A DNA stretch of 64,000 nucleotides from the NCBI RefSeq assembly GCF_963678635.1, contig NC_087064.1:19514509-19578508 (forward strand), written 5' to 3'. Positions 11,556-21,542 of the stretch are shown here, piece after piece. The position numbers and the translations under genes are program-made. Source of the stretch: Symsagittifera roscoffensis (lineage: Eukaryota > Xenacoelomorpha > Acoela > Convolutidae). The notes beneath the pieces were generated by a model, which was given only the letters and a program-made list of their open reading frames with translations, searched no databases and was not told where the DNA came from. The number at the start of each line of letters is the position of its first letter. The stretch's first letter is position 1.

Positions 11556-12536
11556 TGTAATAACCTCACTTTGCCTCTTTCTTTTTACAGATGATTCATG
11601 TGTTTAACGGCACTTTGTTCTAGCAGTATCTGCATGTATGGATGCGAAGGCCCGACAGTGTCTTCGACCTTACCTCAGCTTGACTGAGAGAACAAATTTA
11701 GGTCAGTATAGAGATTTATTATTTTCACTCCCGACTTTTGTATCTCACTAATAATCTCTCTCCCTTCTAATTTGTTCATATTATTAACCTTAGGTAAACA
11801 ATAATTCATTCGGTCTCATAACTTTAACAACTTAAATTAAGCAACTAAACATAGCATGAAATTATCATTGAAATTATCATGACTATTAATGACACCACTT
11901 TAGGGGTGTCACATTAACCGCTATTTATATAAATTTTCCGGGTTGATTGAAATTAACACTGAGGTAAGAGTTTTAATTTTATTAACGAGGTTTAATGTAA
12001 ATTTAGGTGAAACTTTAGTCTACTTCGTTTAGCTGCAATTTTTAACAGTCGAGTAAACTATGAAATAATTCTATAAAATTCGCTTCTATATAATAATAAA
12101 TCTTATTCACCAGATAGGTTTTTCAAACTGAAAATACCACAAGGTTATATCAAATTGTTATGCAGCAAATATACACTAATTTAGAGATAAAGTTATATAA
12201 ACTTTGAGGCAAATGCATTGATTCCGTTATTGAGTAATGTTATCAAAATTACATACACAAAATGTGTATTGGATTAATGTTAACATCACAGATTAAATGA
12301 TAACTTCAGGAATGTCGAGCAGTCTTCTGAAGAATCATCGATTCATTAAATTAATTTAATTAAACCTCGATTTCTGCAAAAGGGGATAGATAGCTTTTTG
12401 TTAGCTAAAGATAAACCACCATGAGAGTTATTAAAGTGATTGTTAAATTGTTTGATAAATTAAATGATGTAATCAGGTTTTCCTCTAATGGGGATGAAAT
12501 GGCGACATGTACGCATCTCAGTCTTTTCCTTTACGG
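11556..12536. other. Non-coding 3' part of the nested insertion
   Basis: No coding signal is seen. A TGACACC/GGTGTCA hairpin lies near 11890-11912 next to a CTATTTATATAAA box. This may be the remains of a 3' LTR or UTR of the minus-strand element. Confidence 0.4.
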
Positions 12537-13740
12537 TTAGGCCGTCTGATCGTTGTACTGGGCACCAATTTGAATAGAGGGTGGCTGTATACCAAGAATT
12601 CCTGAGTTCGGAGTCAGTTTGATTCCTCCGTTAATGTCTCTGGAAGTTGTCCTTTGCTCTCCTGTTGCTGATATTTCGCCAAATGATCTCGATCTTGTCA
12701 TATCCATTCTACTGCTTTCCATTGATCTTGTCTCGTCGTTCAATGTGCCGTCTTCCATTTGTCTGCGCCGCTGCGGCACCGGAACAGTTTCGTCGATCAC
12801 GTCTCGGACCGCGTACTTGTTTTGCCATTCTTCTCTCGATTCCATAAGTCTGGCTGTCTTCTCGTCTCTCGCGTTCATCAATATCCATTGCAACTCTGGG
12901 CTTTATTCCAATATCTGCATGTGCTTTCTTTAAGAATCGTGTAGTGATTTCCTTGACTGCTTTGAATCGGTGGAAGAGGTAAGTGTACAAGCATTGAAGC
13001 AGTGTACTTCCAATAAAAACAATTACAGTTAGAGTAAATGAAAGTTTTATCGGAATATAGCTTTCAAGTTTCCGTGAATGATGGTTTCAAGAGTTTCACT
13101 CCGTGAGCAATAGGTTTTGAAATTTCATTCAGCTGTTCCATATTTGTAGCAATCGGGCTATCGATAAGCTTCGCTTTTATCTCTTTCAAAAGTTTGATCC
13201 CCGCATCTGTCCTTGATATAAATTATGGTAGTTCGTTTATTTCCGGAATTTCCGACATGAGATGCTTCAATGGATCTGACAGTTTGACGTTGATTCGTCT
13301 TGCCGGATTTTTGTCGCAACTCCCAAGGTCGGGTCTAATCTTGGTATTCCGGGAAGCTTATTGCGTCCTGCAATCTAGTGTGATGATGCATATGTTGCAT
13401 CCTAAGTGTTCTTTGTGAGACGGAGTGTGAACCTCATTCAGGTTGTACTCCCACAAAGATCACTGGGTAAAAGCAATTTTTTTAATCGAGATTTTTTTAT
13501 TCGACTGTTCTCGATAAGCAGATCTTTTCTTTTTTTTCAGTTTTTGGGGGTGGCAGTTACGATTGGGGTAGATCTAATGGTCAACTGGAAATATGCAGAT
13601 GATGGTGCTTGGTTTCGCTATCCTTGTATCAATGAGGCTACCGGTTCCCGTGGGTGTATATTCATCCAGGCCGCATGTAAAAGGATTGGTCAGCCCTACC
13701 ATGCAGAGCCTCTGCTTAACATCCTCGTGAAGAGGTAATT
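12537..13740 (-). pseudogene. Decayed viral-type membrane glycoprotein (envelope-like)
   Basis: Read on the minus strand, a Cys-containing ectodomain (fragments with QRLCMVGLTNPFTCGLDEY and EHLGCNICIITLDC) is followed by a Lys-rich helical stretch. Next comes a strong membrane segment (LTLTVIVFIGSTLLQCLYTY-like, near 12980-13050), then a long charged cytoplasmic tail rich in Arg, Glu and Ser ending at 12537. This type I membrane layout, at the 3' end of an inserted element, suggests an envelope glycoprotein. Several stops and at least one frameshift make it dead. The EHLGC...CIIT motif recurs at 27.9-28.0 kb. I cannot assign the fusion class. Confidence 0.5.
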
Positions 13741-13839
13741 AAGTTGATTCTGCGTTTTACTGATATGTTTAATTAGTTGTGTTCGACTTTTCCTTTATTT
13801 ACACGGAGTTTTGTCTTTCTTTCACAGTCGTTCTTTCAT

Positions 13840-14640
13840 TTAGCACCGTTGACAATTTTGATGCCTCTCATGTAAGCGGTGAGTTAGATCCCAGGTCGAC
13901 AAAAAGGCTCCGATCTGATCCAGCTCTTTATTATGGGTCTTCCGATTACTCAAGTTGAAACTCATGTTGCGAACTTTATCCAATTTTGTAATCAGGATCA
14001 TTTTTTTCTTCCTACTCAGAGTAATTAATTTTCTCTGCCATTGGAAAGCTGTTGGAGGATGTTTAGGCTGCGCCTGCTTGTTCATAAGCGATAAGCATTG
14101 AGATGAAAAGCTGAAAATTGATTTTTTATCTAGGTTTTTAATCGAAGTTTGGTCTAATGCGTTCGACCGGAATAGGACTTTTTTTTCTCCAGATTTGATC
14201 TAACCATGATCAATCGATGCAGAAGGGTCGATAACCTGCCCTTGTTGAAGAGTTATTCGAGCTATCGCGATTTTTTTGAGAGTTATCGTTTTTCAAAATC
14301 CGTGATTTGTGCAATTTATCGGTGTTTGCTCTTATTTAGGGCCATCGACTATTTCAAGAGTGAGTTTCTCGCTGAAATATTGACTGATTCGTGCGGCTCA
14401 CGTTGTTTTGCAAACACTGTGCTCCGTTGAGAGTGTCACAATGTACCCTTTTTGAGTGAAGCAACATTTTTATCCTCGATTTTTTTTTTTTTGAAAAAAA
14501 AAGCTTTTTTCATTATTCTGAACACTTTTGATCGCTTTGTAGCTTTGAGTGGGCCATGAGATACAAGGTGATACCATAAGATGGTGTTTCCAGCGTACTG
14601 TAACAATGTCCAGCGTACTGTAACAAGGCTGCATATCATA
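13840..14640 (-). pseudogene. Eroded linker between macrodomain and glycoprotein relics
   Basis: Open minus-strand frames at 13840-14085 (basic, with KLITLSRKKKMILITKLDK) and 14436-14639 are interrupted and match nothing I know. A 20-bp tandem duplication (TCCAGCGTACTGTAACAA) lies at 14589-14628. This is probably decayed coding sequence of the same element. Confidence 0.3.
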
Positions 14641-14803
14641 TACCCAAATGAGGTTTTATTTCTGTTCTAGGTGTCGAAAGGAGACGACTGATTGTTTTCA
14701 TCATCATCATTTTCATCGTTCGTTATGACTGTGTCGTCTTAACTGTGTCATCATTTTCTCACATCCATCGTGGTGGAGCGTATCTGGTAGATTAAGCTAA
14801 CTG

Positions 14804-15369
14804 TTATACGTATAGGTACACGGTAATATCTGTTTTTCGAAACATGTCCTCAATCATTCGATAAACTGTATCGAAGTTTATTTTGTCGAGTCCATAGCCG
14901 AGTTTCGTTAACGCGATCTGTTTAATTCGGTGGCGCTTAAGTTGCGTTCTTAGTTGGAAGAAGCTGACTGATAGATGATGATACGGTGGGTACTCAAAAA
15001 ACTGATTTTTCGTGATCAGGTTATGGATGAAGTTTTTTCGGTTTGGTTCAAATTATGCGATTGACGATCCAACTTGAGGATTTTCGATTGAAAACGTTGA
15101 CGGTTTTAAGTTTGTAACTATTCGAAATCTGGCATGCTAATCCTTTTCCCATTTTGAAATCCCTTGATACACAGCGTGCGATAGCGCCCATATCGCATAT
15201 CAATGATATTGCACTTTATTTGAGCTCTTATACAATTGAATTGATTTTTCGGATGTGTATTGTTAGTCCGTCCGACGTCCCCTGATATTATTGAAAACGG
15301 AGATTGCAAACTTTTATTCAAAGTTAATTCGCCTGGTTTTGGTGGCTGAATATAATTTAGTGATCTCAA
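14804..15369 (-). pseudogene. OARD1/TARG1-like ADP-ribose macrodomain relic
   Basis: Two minus-strand frames together resemble one OARD1-type macrodomain. The upstream frame (15369-15118) has FSIISGDVG and LCIKGFQNGKRISMPDFE, where the family has an 'SGDLF...HCISxDxxMGxGIA' ADP-ribose site. The downstream frame (15052-14804) has FIHNLITKNQF, then KQIALTKLGYGLDKINFDTV, MIEDMF and DITVYLY. This corresponds to the family's LITK...GCGLDxLxW...ITVY ending and keeps the GLD aspartate. Macrodomains bind or hydrolyse ADP-ribose adducts. A frameshift between the halves and the degraded glycine loop mean it is inactive. Assignment is by motif order only. Confidence 0.55.
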
Positions 15370-15390
15370 TCAGTATTGACAAGATTATCA

Positions 15391-15510
15391 TCTAACATAC
15401 CATGAACTTTACTTTACCTCACGCTATTTATAAATATCAACATCACGCCACTAATCAAAGTTCAATGTCTTTACTTACGAAGGTGAATGTTAAAGTTCAT
15501 GTATGTTACA
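15391..15510. repeat. 30-bp near-terminal inverted repeat
   Basis: 15391-15420 and 15481-15510 are imperfect reverse complements, sharing the CATGAACTTTA and GTATGTTA cores. The outer arm is the end of the nested insertion, so the terminus can fold into a hairpin or may be a separate small foldback element. Confidence 0.65.
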
Positions 15511-17447
15511 TCTTTCTTGTCCTGATTTTAAAATTTTCGCTGACCATCAACAAGAAATGAACTATCATATGGCCAAGAAGCATGCTCGAGCAAGTTTGAA
15601 GCAGTCGACAGTTTGTGCATCATATGAACAAGAATTTCTGAGCTAATGTTTTCTCCAACAACATCGGAGAAAAAAACATTCCAACGGAGCAAAGAACAAA
15701 ACAACGGAAACCCAGAGATACGGTGGCTGACTTGGACAAGATTGTGGAGGAAGAAGGGGAGGATGGCGAAAAATTGAAGGAAGAGCTTACTTGGCAAGTT
15801 TTCCTAGTGGATGCGGAGATGGATTATGGGAGATATGAGGTGTTTAACTTCCTAATGTTCAAGTTAGATTCTAAAACAATCAACGAGAAACTTGAAGGTT
15901 CTGCTGCTAAAATCAACATTGCTCAGGGGATTTTTTTCGAAATGTTGAGACTGGTGAATATCAGAGCAGCAAGCACTGTAAAAGCTTCAAATCAAGGTTG
16001 TACCTCCATTTGGTTTGGATAATTACAATTACTTTCAATATGCATGGCAGAAAAACGGAATGACAGTGTTCAAAGAATTTGTGCAGTGGGGTACATCAAC
16101 AAGGATGTTCCAACCCTGGAAGGAATGCAAAAAATGATTCAGATTTATCATACAAAAGGGATAGATATGGTGGAACTTGGATGTTTTCTTTCAAATCTTG
16201 CAAACATATAACTACACAAATCTACAAATACAAGTTTCATCCATTTTGCGGAAGTGCTGAAGATTTGTGTGAAAAAATTCGAGAAGACATAACTGGCGGA
16301 CCTTCCATTTTAATCACTCGAAAAGCTGTAGTTGATGAGACATCCATCAAATATAAATGTTTATAAATCGATCGTTGGAGTTGATGCAAGCCAATTTTAC
16401 CCATACTCAATATGTCAAGATATGCCAATTGGAATGTACACGAGATGGGAGTTTCACACCGATATGCAGAAATTAAACGCTAGACAACCGATCTTGCAAC
16501 CTTAAGAATATGTTCATGTTTTTCTACCAGGAAACACGATCAGAATGCAAAATCAAGAGGTTTTTCACATCTGGAAAACAGAAGAAAATCGACTGCTTTA
16601 ATGTGGGCGGTTATTGTGATCACTGAAAAACAGTGTTCGAAGCAATGGGATGATACTACGACTTCTCTGCCTGCCAAGAAGCTCGCACCTCCTTAACAGA
16701 TCAGGATATTGAAAGAGGTAATAGGAAGGAAGAGAGAGATGGTTGATGAGATGGGATAACATAAAAGAGAAAGGATACAAAGTTGAAGAAATGAGGGAGT
16801 GTGAGTGGTGGGAAAATTTGAAAAACGGTGACAAGATCATAAATTATGTCAGAACCCGCTTTCCTTACAAAATACATCCTTCTACAGACTCCTTTTTTGC
16901 AAAGATAAAAGATGGATCTCTTTATGGCTATGTTCAGTTTTATTTAGATGTTTCAGATGACTTTAGTGGACAAAGATTCACTTTACTTAGCTCTTGCTGA
17001 AGAAAACCTATATGACTATCCAACCAGATAAAAGAGCTGCTCGAGCAAAAGTGAGGCGAAGTCATTGCAAAGATTGATGGCAGTGAATGTCAAGGCAGGT
17101 GCAGAGTTTAAGTTTTCATCGAAAGTGTCGCAGTACCCATAAAAGCATGATAAGCGGGAGCCAAGATTTTTTCAAAGAGGAATTTAGATGCACATAAATA
17201 CCATTTGTGTGGCAAAACTTATGGCTGCTATGAGAGCAAGTCAGACAAAATCAAATTATGTAGTAAAAGTTTGAACAAAGGAGTCCTAGGAGATTCAGGA
17301 GACAGACCCATGTCAAAGCACATTAGAGTGCTCAATAAAGCAGTTAACCTCACATCTACAAACAGAATTCAGAAGTGTGAATCATATAGTTGCTACATAT
17401 GAGCAGACAAAGTGACTGTTGCGATGAGTTCAAATGATCTTAAACCG
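15511..17447 (+). mobile_element. DNA polymerase B element, copy 1, right part (decayed)
   Basis: This continues copy 1 after the nested insertion. It matches 21837-22280 (zinc-finger tail and AADLDKIVEEEG-like start). It then skips about 1.5 kb and matches 23772-24745 at very high identity. The polymerase A-motif region reads SIVGVDASQFYPYSICQDMP on the + strand at about 16371-16430, the DxxxxYP signature of family-B polymerases. Fragments of the later domain follow, after a second deletion (LAEENLYDY, HIVATYEQTK). Numerous stops and frameshifts make it non-functional. Both copies lack an intact exonuclease region and the YxDTDS motif. Confidence 0.8.
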
Positions 17448-20400
17448 ATTTTTTCATAGCTTCTGTTATATGAGCCAAGAGCACCGCGGGAGTGTCAAAA
17501 TTGACTTCGTTTTTGGCGACATTGAGCAATTGAGAGAAAGCACTGTCAGCAGCAAGGAGCTTTGCCGAGAACGATAATGATCCTCCAGGAAGAAAAGTCA
17601 ATTCTTAACAAGTGTGAAGCGAAATCAGAGACAGCAATTCGGCGCGATTATATGTTATTCGGTTTTCAATGAGACCACTTTTTTGAAGCTGTCCGAAAGT
17701 GAACACGAGGAGAAAATTTCCAATGCTGTTGTAAATTTTCCAAAGCGAAGAACAAAAGCAATCAAGAAATTCAAAGCATTTGTTGGAGATACTGACTTGA
17801 ACACAACCTAAGCCAATTTGTTTGAATTTTCACCGGAAAGCCACCAAACTGCTTTTGTTTTGTTGAGCAACAAGTGTGTAAGATGGTCACATTGTATTTT
17901 TACAGACAGATGTCGGTTGGTTGTTCAAATATGGTTCGATAATGGCAACAGCAGCTTCGTTAATTCGGACCCAATTATTCATGCAATCGATCCAACGAGC
18001 GAACTGATTCATCTTGAAACATTGGGTCATTTCATCAATCCTAAAATTCTGCTTAACTGAATAAAGTGCATCGATAGTAGACCTCAACACTGTCTATACA
18101 CAATAATTCTGGAGGCCACAAACTGAATTGGGCAAGTTTATTATAAAGTTCGTTTTGTCGACAAATGTCATCAAGCCTTGTTCTCCACTGTTCAACCGCA
18201 GAATCACGAGATCGCTTTTCATTTTTTTTTGGGGAGTTGAATGGAGCAGTTCGGTTTGCAACGAAACGTTCACCAGCTGCAACATTTGGAACGTGACCAA
18301 ATTGCATATTCGGTATCACTCTTGGTTTTCATAGAAGCCAAGAAGTTCCCTCAGTGATCGATAACAAAGAGCATTCAACTTTCTCAACGTTTCTCTCCCG
18401 GGCTTTATCAACAGCAAAAAAAATGTTCACAGCTCAGATGTCGTTTAGATGATTACACCCTCTGAACGTAGTCGATAATTCTTTCCGTATCGATAAGACA
18501 TGATGTTAGCATCAGCATGTTCTTCTACCTTACTTGAGCAGTAGGTAAAATAAGAGCAACTCATCTGTGGGTCGGTAGCTAACAGGTTGGTGCTGGAGAG
18601 TGTAATAAGAAATAGTTGAGCATTTGTGGCTACAAAATTTCTGCCTTTCGTAGCTGCAGATATATGCTTTTCACTTTTTGAAATGGAGCTTGGTTCCAAC
18701 CACTGGGCATCACGGTCTCATATGTGGCTAACCCAAGCTCATGAAAAATCTTTAAAGCTGCGTCGCGGTAGTAGCGTATCAACGACATGTTTGCGTGGCG
18801 TTGAGGAAATGGAGGGGTGCGCCAAATTTTGTTCCCCTGAGCATCTTTTCGTTTGATGCAACGGAAATTTCTAAATCATGCGTATGAAGGGCAACACACA
18901 GCTCGTACTTGCTAGACAGATCGGAATATGATGATAGTAAATTGAGGTTACTCTTCATTATTGATTCAAACTTGTTAAAGATCGTTTTCTTTGCACATTG
19001 AATTGAACAGTCCACGGAAAATATTTCTGGCTTGCACCATATCAAAATATGATGATACGGAAGGTTCCCTGCAGTTGTTTGGAATTCTGCTCGAGCCAAT
19101 ATTTTCCATCAAAATTTTCCTTAGTATGTTTCAACAACTCTATCAAGTAGTAAACACTGTTTGTCCATGCACGGAGGACTGTGCTCATAATTCCATTTAT
19201 AGCAGCGGTCTTTTTTTTCATCTGATTCGTTTCGGTAAAAAGAAACAGTGGACTGCATAATCTCCGACACACCTGGATTCTTCATTTGCTTACATGATAA
19301 AGTCAAAAAGCGGTCTACAGGATCAGAAGAAACAGCAGCTACTAGTTCTCGATAGTGTATCTCACCGTCATTGCAATCGTCTTAGCACCAAACAGCCTTA
19401 TGTTTTCATTTCTCATTTGCAACGTCTGTAATCCTCTCTTGAAAAAGGACATTGAGTGTTTTGCGCCCAGAGACAAGTTGATCAAGCAGTCAACCGCGAA
19501 CTGAATATATTGAACCGAAGAACTAATAGAAAGTGTGAGATCTGTTATTCGTGTTGAGAAATGTTTTAGTAAGTCTTCAAAAAAGAAATCGCTTTGCAGT
19601 CTGTTGGTCACAATACAAAAAAGGCAGACACCTTGGAATGGTTCCGTCCAATAACTGGTAGTAAAAAATAGAAGGGAACAGCAGTCCTTCCAATTGTATC
19701 AATGAAATAGCACACTTTGGCTTTGTTGCTGTAAAACACTGCAATGTACGACAAAATCTTGCGGTACTCTCATTGGGAAGCGAATTTGATTCTAACAGCC
19801 ATATGAGAGTTTAAAATAGCTTGCGCTGCTATGATCGACATGTCACTAGAGTTATCTGGAACTTCAATTGGTGCTGAGGGCACAGCCGCATCTGTATCCA
19901 TTGAAGCATAATGCTCATCTGATGTCGGAATGGGAGGCACAAAGTACTCATCGGAAGAACTTTCGTCAGAGCCTGTACCTGACTGGGCGCAAAACTTCGG
20001 TACGTCAGTCGACTGCTTAATTCGATGCACGCCATAACTGAATTCAATTTCCGTTTTTTCACTTTCAATGAAATGTTTTTGACGCAGAAATGAAGCACTC
20101 ATAAGGGCATCGCCATCTAGATTGATTGGGACAATTTTTTAAAACAAATACCCACTAGAACGAAAACCAACACACAGCAACAAAGCATGTAGTGGACATT
20201 TAACCTTGTTCTGCCCTGACAAGAAAGCCATTGCTGAGACTGGTGGCGTAGGCGCTGCACATTTAAACATGGAACGAACTCTGTTGTTCTGACTTCACCT
20301 CTCATCAATTTTAGTCAATCCTTTAGAAGGATTTAACAGCCACCAAACATCAATGTCTTTGTATCGGAGTCGGATATTGAATTGATCATCATTTGGAAAG

Positions 20401-20501
20401 TACTCTTCTAGAAGAAAGTACTTTGATCCCAGACTTCGAAATTGTTGCAGCAAATTCTTTTGGCATCGAGCACCATACCAAAGAAAGATTTCATCCTCCA
20501 C
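17448..20501 (-). pseudogene. Decayed minus-strand gene of unknown function (about 1000 codons)
   Basis: Successive minus-strand frames from 20501 down to a stop near 17448 look protein-like but are broken by frameshifts and stops. Pieces include YGARCQKNLLQQFRSLGSKY, an acidic stretch GTGSDESSSDEYFVPP, a helical piece near 19342-19611, WIDCMNNWVRINEAAVAIIE, and a C-terminus with LSFSAKLLAADSAFSQLLNV and LLAHITEAMKKSV. I do not recognise the family. Opposite orientation and position between two polymerase copies suggest a second gene of the same large element, or another element. No Polinton integrase, ATPase or capsid motif is evident. Confidence 0.4.
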
Positions 20502-20519
20502 AGGCTGGAAGGATTGACT

Positions 20520-21340
20520 GGATGAAAGATCGACCGCTTTAGTGTAGGTGCTAAGAAAATTAACTAATAAATGGCCATAGGTTGTTTGCTGTAAAATTTA
20601 GAAAAATTCCTGATATAAGTAAAAGAAAGTTAATCTAAGTGGCCTTTTTGCAAGTTTTTTCATCAATTCAATTGAGTTCTTTTGTGTATAATCAATGAGA
20701 AATTGTTGATATTTAAGTAGATAGTCAAGTTCTTTGATTTTGATGTGGATATGAGAAGATAGTTTGAAGTTGATGAGTTTTTCAAGTCAAATCTCTGGAG
20801 ATTTTATTCCAAACCTTATCTTGCAAGTATTTGAGCTTTGAAAATCTTTAAAGAAATGAAAAAAGAGAATTCCGCTGCGAAGTTTTGGCAAACTTGAGAA
20901 TCAGGTACTGGATGAAAAGAGTCTTTGATTTAATATCATACGACTTTTTGAGTAATTTCAGATTTTCTGGAACAAATAATTTTTTTTTCTTGTCAGGTGT
21001 ATCTCAGCAGTAAGTTTAAAGCTTTGAGACTCAATACTCGGTTAAAAAGTAAACTCTTTTTTTGAGTAAGTTTCCCTAAATAGGCCTTTACTTAATCGGA
21101 TAACTCTATTTTGGACAACATAAACGGCCAAAAAATTGTGAAAATTAAGAATCTCTATCTATTTGATCAATAAAGAAATTCCACCGTATTTTTTTTCTTG
21201 TAGAGTAACTCAAGGAAATTCAAATGTGTTTTCACTGATATTTTTCAATTATTTATGTTTCATTCAAAATTATGCCTAGAAACTGCGAGAAACTAGAGTT
21301 CTGATTGGTTTAAAGTTTTTCAAGAAAGTTCTAGAATTTC
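20520..21340. other. AT-rich spacer, no feature seen
   Basis: I see only AT-rich non-coding sequence between the decayed minus-strand gene and the CRE-like minisatellite. Confidence 0.5.
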
Positions 21341-21346
21341 TGTCTT

Positions 21347-21535
21347 AAAAGGAAGTTTTGGTTGGCGATAACGTCACTACCATAAAAGGTAATTTTCATG
21401 GGAGGTGACGTTCTTTCTACATAAAGACTGACGTCGTTACCATAAAAAGAATTTGGCGTAGGTGTTGACGTCATTGATATAGAAGATATGACGTCATCAC
21501 CATAAAACGATAATTGCGTAGGCGATGACCTCATT
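21347..21535. repeat. Three-unit minisatellite of about 60 bp with TGACGTCA-like sites
   Basis: Three units each contain ACGTC near a CCATAAAA(C/G)G block (about 21370, 21430 and 21490) and GTAGG or GGAGG. TGACGTCAT and TTGACGTCATT are CRE/ATF-like palindromes. A minus-strand frame reads a repeating SFYG(D/N)DV motif, but this follows from the repeat and is not evidence of a protein. Confidence 0.75.
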
Positions 21536-21542
21536 GTTAGTT

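Larger units (their letters stand above)
11556..15510 (-). mobile_element. Nested insertion with TG...CA ends (endogenous retroelement-like)
   Basis: Comparison with the uninterrupted copy at 21543-22080 shows that 11556-15510 is inserted sequence. On the minus strand it begins TGTAACATACATG and ends GGTTATTACA. It is flanked by TCCTT (11551-11555) and TCTTT (15511-15515), a near-perfect 5-bp duplication. TG...CA ends with a 4-6 bp duplication are typical of LTR retroelement integration. Minus-strand coding relics run 5' to 3': macrodomain (15369-14804), linker, membrane glycoprotein (13740-12537). A TATTTATAAATAG box lies about 60-80 bp inside the 5' end. I see no reverse transcriptase and no clear pair of LTRs, so the class is uncertain. 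Confidence 0.6.

Noticed and set aside
13406-13738. 110-codon + strand frame inside the nested insertion
   Set aside because: The minus strand over the same bases reads as Cys-containing ectodomain in line with the neighbouring membrane segment, so the + frame is a shadow.
17818-18060. 80-codon + strand frame
   Set aside because: The minus-strand frame across the same bases continues the decayed gene from 18.3 kb and has more protein-like content.
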